From positions 62,001-126,000 of the forward strand of contig CAWBOY010000002.1 in the NCBI GenBank assembly GCA_963790585.1: a DNA stretch of 64,000 nucleotides. Reading direction: 5' to 3'. Below, one piece after another: positions 37,776 through 47,047 of the stretch; position 1 is the first letter of the stretch, and each line of letters begins with the position of its first letter. A program made the translations under genes and the position numbers. Under the pieces are notes generated by a model, which worked only from the letters and a program-made list of their open reading frames with translations, did no database searches and was not told where the DNA came from. Source of the stretch: CAWBOY01 sp963790585. Lineage in GTDB: Bacteria > Planctomycetota > Planctomycetia > Gemmatales > Gemmataceae.

Positions 37776-40302
37776 ATGTATGAACGCTTTACGGATCGCG
37801 CTCGCAAGGTGATGCAGCTAGCCAATCAAGAGGCTCAGCGCTTCAACCACGAGTATATTGGCACGGAACATATTCTTCTTGGCCTCGTCAAAGAAGGTTC
37901 CGGCGTCGCTGCCAACGTCCTTAAGAACCTCGACATCGATCTGCGTAAGATTCGGCTGGAAGTCGAAAAGATCGTGCAATCGGGGCCGGACATGGTGGCG
38001 ATGGGCAAGCTGCCGCAAACGCCGCGCGAAAAAAGTGATCGAGTATTCGATTGAAGAGGCCCGAAATCTAAACCACAACTACGTCGGGACGGAACACTTG
38101 CTGCTCGGATTGTTGCGCGAGCAGGAAGGTGTGGCCGCCCAGGTCCTCATGAACCTATCGCTGAAATTGGAAGACGTCCGCGAGGAAGTCCTGAACCTAT
38201 TGGGGCACAATATGGCGACAGAAGAAGGCGGCAACAGCGGCAGCACCGGTGAACGCCAGTCCAATAAAGGCAAATCCAAGACGCCTGCCCTCGACAGCTT
38301 CGGGCGCGATTTGACCGAGCTGGCGCGACAGGGCAAGCTGGATCCCGTGATCGGCCGCGCTAACGAGATCGAACGAGTCGTTCAGGTTCTCAGTCGAAGA
38401 ACCAAAAATAACCCAGTCCTTCTGGGCGAAGCAGGCGTTGGCAAGACCGCCATTGTCGAAGGCTTGGCTCAGTTGGTCGTCGATAGCAATGTACCTGAGC
38501 TGCTCCGCGATCGACGCATCGTTGTCCTTGATTTGGCGATGATGGTGGCCGGCACGAAATATCGCGGCCAATTCGAGGAACGCATCAAGGCCGTCATGAA
38601 CGAAGTTCGACGGGCCAAGAACACGATTCTCTTTATCGACGAATTGCACACCCTGGTCGGCGCCGGCGGCGCGGAAGGGGCGATCGACGCCTCCAACGTC
38701 TTAAAGCCGGCACTGGCTCGTGGTGAAATTCAATGCATCGGCGCCACGACGCTCGATGAGTATCGCAAATACATCGAGAAAGACGGCGCTCTGGAGCGTC
38801 GCTTTCAGCAGATCATCGTCAACCCGCCCTCGCCGGCGGAGACAATTGAGATTCTCAAAGGTCTGCGTGATCGCTACGAGGCCCATCACCGTGTGCAGAT
38901 CAAGGACAGCGCCTTATTGGCCGCCGTCGAGCTGTCGGATCGCTACATCAGCGCTCGATGCTTACCAGATAAGGCGATCGATGTCATCGACGAGGCCGGC
39001 GCTCGCGTTCGCCTCAAAGCGATGACTCGGCCGCCCGATCTCAAGGAGATCGATTCGCAGATCGAGCAGCTTAATCAGCAAAAAGAGTTGGCCGTCGTCG
39101 ATCAAGACTTCGAGAAAGCCGCTCACCTGCGCGATCAGGCTGACAAGCTGAAAAAGAAGAAGGAAACCATCACGCGCGAATGGCGCGAGAAGTCAAAGGA
39201 AATCAACGGCGTCGTCGACGAGGAGATCATCGCCGAAGTAGTCAGCAAGATGACCGGGGTACCTCTCAAACGGCTCGAAGACAACGAAACGCAGCGTTTG
39301 CTACACATGGAAGTCGAGCTGCACAAGGCCGTCGTCAGTCAGCACGAAGCGATCGTCGCCATCGCCAAGGCGGTGCGCAAGAGTCGCGCCGGTTTGAAGG
39401 ATCCGAAGCGTCCGATCGGCAGCTTTATCTTCGCCGGCCCAACCGGCGTCGGCAAGACGTTGCTCGCCAAGCGGCTCGCGCAGTTCATGTTCAGCGACGA
39501 AAACGCCCTCGTGCAAATCGACATGTCGGAATACATGGAGAAGCACAACGTCAGCCGACTTATCGGCGCTCCGCCGGGATATATCGGCTACGAAGAAGGC
39601 GGCCAGCTCACCGAGAAGATTCGCCGGCGGCCCTATAGCGTGGTCCTGCTCGACGAAATCGAGAAGGCCCATCCCGACGTCTGGAACATGCTGCTCCAGA
39701 TCATGGAAGAAGGTCGGTTGACCGACAACGTCGGTCGGGTTATCGATTTCAAGAATACCATCTTGATCATGACCACCAATATCGGCGCCACGGAAATCAC
39801 CGTGCAGCGGCCCTTCGGTCTCGCGTCGGGCCGAACGTTGGATAACAACGTCAGTTACCGCGAGATGAAGGAAAAGCTGAAATCCGAGATGGAGAAGAAC
39901 TTCCGTCCGGAGTTCCTCAATCGTGTGGACGACATCATTGTCTTCCGCAGCTTGAACGACGACGATCTCAAGCACATCGTCGATATGGAAATGGTCAAAG
40001 TCTGCAAACGCCTCAAGGAGAAGGGTTTGAAGCTGATCCTGACCGACGAAGCGAAAGAGCTGCTGATCAAGAAGGGCACCAACACCGATTACGGTGCTCG
40101 TCCCCTGCGTCGCGCGATCGAGCACAACCTCGAAGATCCCCTTGCCGACGAGTTGCTACGCGGCAACTTCCAGGGCAAGGATACGATCACCGTCAAGGTC
40201 CATACAGTCGACGGCGAGGAGAAGGTCTATTTCGAGATGACCGACCTCCCGCCCGTGGAGCCTGTAGTGCCGGATGTCGTGACGACGGAAAGTAAGAGCT
40301 AA
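37776..40302 (+). CDS. clpC: ClpC-type AAA+ chaperone, ATPase subunit of Clp protease (one frameshift)
   Basis: About 842 aa. Two N-terminal Clp repeat motifs (RFNHEYIGTEHILLGL and NLNHNYVGTEHLLLGL), AAA+ module 1 with Walker A GEAGVGKTA, a UVR-like middle domain (DFEKAAHLRDQADKL), and AAA+ module 2 with GPTGVGKTLLAK, ending in a Clp D2-small domain (TDYGARPLRRAIEHNLEDPL). It unfolds substrates for ClpP. One break at 38023-38028 (CCGCGCGAAA) is repaired by adding GC, giving PRAKKVIEYSIEEA. Start MYERFTDRARKV at 37776 matches the family, with GGAG nine bases upstream. No clpP or mcsA/mcsB gene is adjacent. Confidence 0.95.
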
Positions 40303-40322
40303 TGTCATGGTAGGATTGCAGG

Positions 40323-40374
40323 TACCGGTCGCTGTGGAGGCACGTTCTTAGCGTGCGCTCGACAGCGGCCGGTA
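40323..40374. repeat. hairpin downstream of clpC
   Basis: TACCGGTCGCTGT (40323-40335) pairs with 40362-40374 with one mismatch. An inner GCACG/CGTGC stem resembles family C. No T-tract. Confidence 0.6.
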
Positions 40375-40560
40375 TCTGAGACTACTCGCTTTTGAACCAT
40401 GCTGAGGTAGTCAACCTCGTTTAGCCGCAATACCGGCTGTAATGAGGCCGTGTTCGCTATTTTGTCCTTTGTACAATGGCCTTGATCTACTGCACAAACG
40501 CGGAAATCGGCCTTTATTGAAACATATCACGGCGCGCGTCCCAACCTTGTCGGCGCATCA

Positions 40561-41163
40561 CTATAAGGTGACTTCAACGCCGTTAAGGATATCTCGGGCT
40601 AACTCGACCATAGAAGTGCGGCGATTCATCGCGGCTCGTTGGAGTCGACGGAAGGCTTCGGCTTCTGTCCATTTGTGCCGTTTCATCAAAGTGCCTTTAG
40701 CGCGTTCGATGAGTTTACGATTTTCCAGGTTTTGCTTCAGCGTTGTATTCTCGTCCAGGAGCGCGCGTTCCTCGGCATAACGCATATGCGCGACGCGCAG
40801 AGTGATGAGCAGCTCCTGTGGTTCGACCGGTTTGACTAGGTACGCAATGACCTTCTCGCCGATTGCTTGACGTAACATATCAGGACTTGAGTCCGACGTG
40901 ATAACGGCCGCCGCCAGATTGGTTTGCTGTCGGATCTGGCGTAACCCGTCGAGGCCACTGAGGCCCGGCAGATGAACGTCGAAAAGCAGCAGGTCCGGGC
41001 GCTCCGCCAGCGCCAATCGGGCCATTTCGACGCCGTCGCTCGCTTCGCCGACCACTTTATGACCGGCACTTTCTAAAGCCGACCGCACATGTTTCCGATC
41101 CGCAATATCGTCGTCAACGACAAGGACGCGGAGGGAAGGCAGCGTCGGCGCCGTTCGTTCCAT
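40561..41163 (-). CDS. response regulator with ANTAR RNA-binding domain
   Basis: 200 aa. An N-terminal receiver (LRVLVVDDDIADR, acceptor Asp in LLLFDVHLPGLSG, Thr/Ser in VITSDSS, Lys in YLVKPVEP) is linked by a coiled coil (ALLDENTTLKQNLENRKLIE) to a C-terminal ANTAR domain (AKGTLMKRHKWTEAEAFRRL, AMNRRTSMVELA). ANTAR proteins bind paired hairpins in nascent RNA and prevent termination, so targets could be dual-hairpin leaders. No partner kinase is adjacent. The start at 41163 has GGGAG nine bases upstream. Confidence 0.93.
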   Translation of the reverse strand: MERTAPTLPSLRVLVVDDDIADRKHVRSALESAGHKVVGEASDGVEMARLALAERPDLLLFDVHLPGLSGLDGLRQIRQQTNLAAAVITSDSSPDMLRQAIGEKVIAYLVKPVEPQELLITLRVAHMRYAEERALLDENTTLKQNLENRKLIERAKGTLMKRHKWTEAEAFRRLQRAAMNRRTSMVELARDILNGVEVTL

Positions 41164-41772
41164 GACAAGACACTCCCGAGAGGTTGCAACGACACCTCGG
41201 TAGATTCCGCGTGGTCCCTGAAGCAAGGAAAACCCGTGTGAGACGTTTGGCGATCGGAGAGATTTCGCTCAGAACCGGGGTTGCGGCCTGGCGGTTATTC
41301 ATAGTTGGTGGAGAGGCTGACACGTACCAACCGACAGTGATCATACAACAACATATCAACATTGCCAAATGTAATCGACCACTTGGCCATTGCGCGTTCG
41401 TTTAAGTCTTTTGTAATCATCCTGTTATAACATCCGACAGTACGGCGGTCGCGCCGTCGAATGCCGGCGGATCGTAAAGTAGAATGAGAAACAGTCCCTT
41501 AATGTATATCGCCGCCGCGCTGCCATTTACCGACATGACATTTGAAGGCCTAGCGTGTACGCTCAAAACCTGTCTAGACACAGTCCGCCTAATTGTTATG
41601 TATTAGGTCCAGTCTGGCATCTTTTCGTAAGGGATCGGTGGAACCCCACTCGACGTCGCACTCTTTATCGTTCTTCCACTCATTCCCCGCAGCTCCGCCC
41701 GTAAACGATGTTTCCCGAGTAAGCTCTGTCGTCGATACCGAATGGCGGAGCCGCGCTTCGTGGAGGACGATC
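41164..41772. other. 609-bp divergent intergenic region
   Basis: It lies between the ANTAR regulator (minus) and the hypothetical gene at 41773 (plus). It is more AT-rich than the flanks around 41330-41420. I find no supportable gene, tRNA or strong hairpin pair. Confidence 0.5.
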
Positions 41773-42330
41773 ATGTTTCCACTCGATTATGCGTTGGCAG
41801 TGACGTTGTTGTTGGCTTCGCCGGATGAAGCGCTGTCGAAAGACAACGCTCCTTTGGGCCAAGCGCTGTTAGTCAACCTCCAAGCCGTCGGCCTGGCACT
41901 TGAATTGTTAGACCCGCGCGAGATGCGGGAGATCTTTTGTGAGCAATCCCACCTGTCAGACGATCTTAAGCTGATGCGTGGCCGCCGCCTGGATCTTTGT
42001 GATGCCCCGCCGATGAACGATTGCATGCGGTTTCCGGACCGGAATCTGATCAACGACTTCCAAGAGTTCAATCGTCTTTACCGCAAGCAATTGAATCATC
42101 GACAGGCGCTAGAGGTTTCCTTCTACGCCGAGATCAAGGAACTGATCGCCGAAACGGACCGCCTCTATCAGATCTGGGACCTGGCGCGCGATTCGCGCAC
42201 CGAGTATTACTACGTTTGGGTGCGTCGGGACGCGCTCAAAAAGCTCCGCGAACGAGTCGGAGCGCAGGCCTATATGAGCGGCTGTCTACCGCCCCATGTC
42301 CCGTCGTGGAATTTCGCGAAGATTGATTGA
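41773..42330 (+). CDS. conserved-looking hypothetical protein
   Basis: 185 aa. The ATG at 41773 has GGAGG seven bases upstream and is preferred over the longer frame. The sequence is mostly helical and acidic, with no signal peptide: PLGQALLVNLQAVGLALELL, a charged middle (DPREMREIFCEQ) and a Tyr/Arg-rich helix (IWDLARDSRTEYYYVWVRRD). I do not recognise a family. The short hydrophobic start (YALAVTLLLA) is too weak for an anchor. It converges with ptsP, leaving only eight bases between stops. Confidence 0.65.
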   Translation: MFPLDYALAVTLLLASPDEALSKDNAPLGQALLVNLQAVGLALELLDPREMREIFCEQSHLSDDLKLMRGRRLDLCDAPPMNDCMRFPDRNLINDFQEFNRLYRKQLNHRQALEVSFYAEIKELIAETDRLYQIWDLARDSRTEYYYVWVRRDALKKLRERVGAQAYMSGCLPPHVPSWNFAKID

Positions 42331-42338
42331 CGGGAGCT

Positions 42339-44597
42339 TCATCCGCCCGTTTTCTGAAGCAAGGCCCGCACTTCCGCCGCGGTGCGGCCGGCCAACAAGA
42401 GCGGCCTCATCAAATTGAGATTTGCCGCCGATCGTTGCGCCAAAGCGCGCCGCGTCGCCAGAAACTGACTTACCGGGACGCTGATGGCATCAACGCCAAG
42501 AGCGGCCAGTGCAGCAGCGCCTATCGGATCGGCGGCCATCTCGCCGCAGACAGTTACCGGCCGAAACGCGGCGTGAGCGTCGCGGACGACGTCGTCAATG
42601 AGATGCAATAGACCCGGGTGCAACGGATCGGATAGGCCCGACGCCGCCGGATCGTCGCGGTCGACGCCGAGAGCCGAAGCTGTCAAATCGTTTGTGCCAA
42701 GGGCAAAGAACTCGACGCGCTCGGCCCACAGGCGCACGAGTGGCACCGCCGCCGCAACCTCGATCATGACACCCAAGGGTACCTCGGACGAATACGGCAA
42801 GCCTTCCTCGCCGAGTTCCGCGCGAGCCCGCGCCACCGTTGCCAAGATGAAATCTAATAGTTCGGTGCGCCAGACCAGCGGGATCAGGAGCCGCACCGGT
42901 CCGACCGTCGCCGCCCGCAAGACCGCGCGGATTTGCTCGAGAAAGAGCTTTTGCAGCGGCGCCGAATCGAGGACCAGGCGCCAATCAAACGGCCGAGCGG
43001 CGGTTGCGCCGAGATGTGTGTACGCGGCGAGCTTATCAGGACGAAGATCGAATGTTCGGATCGTGACGGGCCGCCCAGCCAGATGCGTCAATAGTTTGCG
43101 GTAGAGGTTGTACTGTTCTTCTTCCGTCGGCAGCGTGCGCCGCGCAGGAACATGAATTCACTGCGAAACAGGCCGACACCGCCGACGCCGATCGCCACCG
43201 CTTGCGCGAGCCTCGTAAAGGAGATTCAGATTGACTTCGACGCGCGGCAATCCCGCGGGCAGCTCCGTCGGCGGCGCAGGCGCGGCGGCCACCGTTTCCG
43301 TCGTTGCGGTCATCGACTCGTCGGGATCGACGATCACACGGCCCTTGTCGCCGTCGACGAGAAGATAGCGGCCCGGCTGAAGGAATGGTGTCAGATCGGA
43401 AACCTGCCCCACCATCGGGATGCGCAGGCTGCGTGCGAGAATGGCCGCATGACTCTGGGGTCCGCCATGTTCGACGATGACGCCGGCCAAACGATCGAGA
43501 TCGACCGCGAATAACTCCATCACCGAGGCTTCTCGCGCGACGAGGACGACGCGGTTACCAAACTCAGTAGCATTGGCCCCTTCACCGCGCGGCCGAAGCT
43601 GCCATAACAGACGATGAAAGACATCCTTTATATCGTAGACGCGCTCCTGAAAGAACGGTGTCGTCAGTTTTTGAAACGCGCCGACATATTTATCCAGGGT
43701 AGCAATCGAGCGCCCCTTCGGCACTTGCACCGACGTCGAGAGAAGCGTTGAGATCGTTTTCGATCGTCCGGTCTTGGAGGATCATCAGCTGCGCCTGGAG
43801 AATGGCGCCGTGATCCTCGCCGACCAACTCGGAGATCCTTTGACTGAGCCGAGCCAGCTCTTCGCGGGCCCGCGCGAGGGCGAGGTCCAGCCGCTTCTTT
43901 TCGCCGGCTGGGTCGGTGGAGGTGAGCACGACCGACTTACGCCATTCATCCATCCCATCAAGGACAAACGCCTGCCCAAGCCCGCGGCCTGGACTGAGGG
44001 CTACGCCCTTCAAAATCACCGCACCGGCCGGCGCAGGCTCCGGTTCGCGGGTTTGCGAATGGGCGGCCGCGGAGACTTGCTCGAATAGGTGGGCATCGCC
44101 GACGAGCGACGCCAGCTGGGCCGCGACGGTGACCAACATGCGCACTTCGCTGGCCGTGAACGTGCCGCGGCTCGACCGTTTGGACGACGAGTACCCCTTG
44201 CAATGCTCCGCCTTCGACCAGCGGCACGCCGAGAAAGGAGTGATAAAGGTCTTCGCCGGCATCGGCGAAATACTTGAAACGTGGATGCTGAAACGCGTCA
44301 AAGACGGCGACGGGCGCCATCTGCTCGGCGACGAGACCGGTCAGGCCCTCGTCAAGCCGCATGCGCACGCGACCGACCGATTCACGCTTGAGGCCGACGG
44401 TCGGCCCCGAGCACCAGCTCGTCGCGCTCCGGTTCCAGGAGATAGACCGAGCAAACCGCCGTTTGATAGCGGCCTTGAATCAGCGCGACGATATTTGCCA
44501 ACGTCTCCGCCGGATCGTGGCTGTGCGAAACAAGCTGACTGATCTCTTCCAGAGTCAGCAGCAGGGAGCTTTCGTAGGTAGGTCCAGTTTGAGTCAT
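42339..44597 (-). CDS. ptsP: PTS enzyme I of the nitrogen-type system, GAF-containing (PtsP; five frame breaks)
   Basis: About 755 aa when repaired, matching EI-Ntr (~750). An N-terminal GAF domain (LLTLEEISQLVSHSHDPAET, VYLLEPERDELVL, YHSFLGVPLVEGG), then the PEP-utilising N-domain (GVALSPGRGLGQAFVL), the swivelling domain with the phosphorylated His in EHGGPQSHAAILARS, and the TIM-barrel PEP-binding domain (GLFRSEFMFL, RTFDLRPDK, FFALGTNDLTAS). It moves phosphate from PEP to an HPr-like protein. Breaks are at about 44398-44406, 44165-44170, 43709-43714, 43203-43209 and 43135-43145. Three or four fit loss of GC from a GC run; the last is a net single base. No HPr or EIIA gene is in the window. 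Confidence 0.9.
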
Positions 44598-44706
44598 TTG
44601 CCCGTAAGCCTACCAGGGAACCTCTGAACACAAAATCAAGCGCACGGGGTCATTGTAAGCGTAAGTAGACCACGAATTGACCCGGGAGACACGAATAAAA
44701 GGAAAA

Positions 44707-45502
44707 TCATAACACGGGCGAAGGCCGCCGCAATTCCCGCAGCACTGCGCCGACATCAGGCGCTCGCATCAACGTCTCTCCGACCAAAACGGCGCGAACG
44801 CCGGCCGCTGCCAAACGACTCACGTCGTTGCCGTCGCGGATGCCGCTTTCACTCACGAGCAGGACATCCTTCGGCATCGTGGCGGCCAGGTCGAGCGTCT
44901 GCTCGAGCCGAACTTCAAAAGTCTTCAAATCTCGATTATTCACGCCGACGAGGCGAGCGCCTGCGTCCAAGACCCGAGCCAGATTTTGTGGTTCATAGAT
45001 CTCGACCAGAGCCTGAAGGCTTAGATCATCAGCTTGTCGTAAGAGGGTATGCAGAGCCGTATTGTCGAGGATCTCCGCAATGAGCAAAACCGCAGAGGCG
45101 CCGGCCATACGGGCCTCTAACAGCTGTAACCGGTCGAGTATAAAATCCTTCCGCAAGAGAGGAAGCCGTACGGCGGCGTAGATCGCACGTAAATGGTCGA
45201 GATGACCCTGGAAGTAAGATTCATCGGTCAGGACACTGATGCAGGCTGCACCGTGCTCGGCATAGCGCCGCGCGATCGCCACGGGATCGAAATCGGCGCG
45301 CATCACGCCCACGGACGGCGAGGCTCGTTTCACTTCGGCGATGACCGCCATACCCTCCGCCGTTTCGAGAGGCGCGACGAAAGTCGAGCGGTTCGGGTGC
45401 AGCGGCTGCCTGTCGCTCCAAATCCGCGACCGACATGCGCTCACGAAGCAAGGCAAGCTCCTTGTGCTTTGTGGCGACGATTCGATCGAGAATGCTACTC
45501 AT
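44707..45502 (-). CDS. trpC: indole-3-glycerol phosphate synthase (one frameshift)
   Basis: About 265 aa, normal for IGPS. Start MSSILDRIVATKHKELALL at 45502, with GGGAG seven bases upstream. Conserved blocks: VIAEVKRASPSVGVM (catalytic Lys), ISVLTDESYFQGHLDHL, LRKDFILD (catalytic Lys), VEIYEPQNLARVLDAGA, VGVNNRDLKTFEV, LVSESGIRDGNDVSRL and AVLVGETLMRA. It closes the indole ring in tryptophan synthesis. The break at 45371-45377 is repaired by adding GC (FRRAPLETAEGMAV). It is a lone trp gene here, divergent from the CPBP gene with 60 bases between starts. Confidence 0.94.
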
Positions 45503-45562
45503 CGACTCTCCCGACACCCGGCGGTAGCATGTAAGGACGGTGTACTAACGGCGAAGGATGTC

Positions 45563-46609
45563 ATGCAGACCGATCTACAGAGTGACCAACCATCGGAATC
45601 AGCCAACCCCGCGGCTTCATGGCGGGGGGCGGATTTACTGGTAATCCTCTATCTGATCTATCTATTTTGGTTTCCGCTGGCCCAGGTGACACTGCTTTCG
45701 TCCGGCTTCTATTCTTGGTATTACGGGCCCGAAACAGTCGCGCTCACGACAGCCGACAAAGCACGCACGGAAGAGCGACGAGCGCTAGTCGGCGTGGCAG
45801 CGGGTTCGCTGGCGTATCAAGCGGAGCCCCTCGCCCGCCAGCTGCGCCAACAGCGCATGGCCCTTTGGGCACTGGCTCTTGCCTTTCCCTTGCAGGTGGT
45901 CAGCTGCATCGTCTTTTTGACCCTATTTCGCTCGACCAAGCCAGCGCAGCTCGGTTTGACGGTAAAGAATCTGCAGCGAAATCTGCAGGTCGGTTTGGGC
46001 GGTTGGCTCATACTTACGCCGGTTGTTTTTGCCATTCATGCATTGTCTGTTTACCTCTTCACAATTTGGCCCGGCGGTATTCAGACGCATCCTCTGGGGC
46101 TGCTCGCGCAGCAGCATTTGTCGCTCTTTGAATGGGGCTTATGGCTCTTTGCCGCCGTAGTCGCCGCCCCTGTTCTCGAAGAAATACTCTTTCGCGGCAT
46201 CCTCCAGTCATGGTTCGCCCGAAGTAGGTTCGGTGGCGCCTGGGCCTTGGCTTTGGCTTTGCTTGTCACTATCGCCAATCGCGGACAGGCTGTGATTCAA
46301 AACAGATCGGATCCGCTCGCGCTGCTTGCTACATCCTTGCCAATCCTTTTTGTGCTCTCCTTGAGTCCCCTCTTGGTTTTTGTTTTCAAGACCAGCCAAT
46401 CACCCTATGGCACCGCCATCGTCGGAACCGCAGCGCTTTTCGCATCGGTCCACTCCGCTTGGCCGACGCCGATCGCGCTTTTTCCGCTGGGGCTAGGCTT
46501 AGGAGTGATGGCCCGGCGGTCGCGAAGCCTAGTCGGACCAATTCTGGCACATGCGCTTTTTAATGGAGTGAGCGCGGCTCAGGTATTGTTTTTGAGCGTG
46601 GTTCAATAG
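45563..46609 (+). CDS. CPBP family intramembrane protease
   Basis: 348 aa, about eight transmembrane helices. The CPBP (Abi) signature is present: APVLEEILFRGILQSWF with the paired Glu and Arg, the second His in FASVHSAWP, and a third motif ILAHALFNGVSAA with His and Asn. Members of this family are membrane-embedded proteases, best known as the CaaX-processing Rce1 type; the bacterial substrate is unknown. Start at 45563 is chosen because GAAGGA lies five bases upstream. The stop codon (CAA TAG) lies inside dispersed repeat F, so the last residues may derive from the repeat. Confidence 0.88.
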   Translation: MQTDLQSDQPSESANPAASWRGADLLVILYLIYLFWFPLAQVTLLSSGFYSWYYGPETVALTTADKARTEERRALVGVAAGSLAYQAEPLARQLRQQRMALWALALAFPLQVVSCIVFLTLFRSTKPAQLGLTVKNLQRNLQVGLGGWLILTPVVFAIHALSVYLFTIWPGGIQTHPLGLLAQQHLSLFEWGLWLFAAVVAAPVLEEILFRGILQSWFARSRFGGAWALALALLVTIANRGQAVIQNRSDPLALLATSLPILFVLSLSPLLVFVFKTSQSPYGTAIVGTAALFASVHSAWPTPIALFPLGLGLGVMARRSRSLVGPILAHALFNGVSAAQVLFLSVVQ

Positions 46610-46764
46610 GTGTAAGCGGGAGGTAACAACGGAAATTCGTTTCATTCACCTCCCAGACAACCCCCCGAACGAATTCCACAAAGTTGAATCTTCTGTGTTT
46701 ACAAGGACTTACGTTCATTCACGTACATTTCGTTTCTCGACGCGAGAACCAGCCTCGCGCCTCA
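46600..46764 (+). repeat. dispersed repeat F, copy 2
   Basis: Shares long blocks with 18851-19012 in the same order and supplies the last codons and stop of the CPBP gene. From 46765 to 47047 there is no gene I can support; a 96-codon ORF crossing the repeat (46695-46985) has no ribosome site or similarity. Confidence 0.75.
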
Positions 46765-47047
46765 TCATGGAACGACGGTGGGTTCCGTTGGTACCCGAGC
46801 TTGAACCAAGCCTTTTTTTGGAGGCCAGCGGCACCACAGGGCTGACGCTCGCCGCACCTCTTGAAGATCTTCCAAATTTTCCTTGCTTGACCCCCGGGTT
46901 GTGGAATATGCTTACAAGAAGGGCTTGGTGTTATTGGGCCAGGTTCTCTCCATTAGCCCATGCTCGCCGTAGCTTGCCTGCCTGAATGACCGCTACCTGA
47001 CGACCCACCTGTTATCTCGTTCCGTTGCATCACATTAAGGGCGAACG

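Noticed and set aside
39301..40125. 274-codon minus-strand ORF inside clpC
   Set aside because: Antisense shadow of the conserved AAA+ module 2.
46695..46985. 96-codon plus-strand ORF in the intergenic region before PSD1
   Set aside because: It begins within repeat F, lacks a ribosome site and resembles nothing; the equivalent frame is not kept in the other repeat copy.
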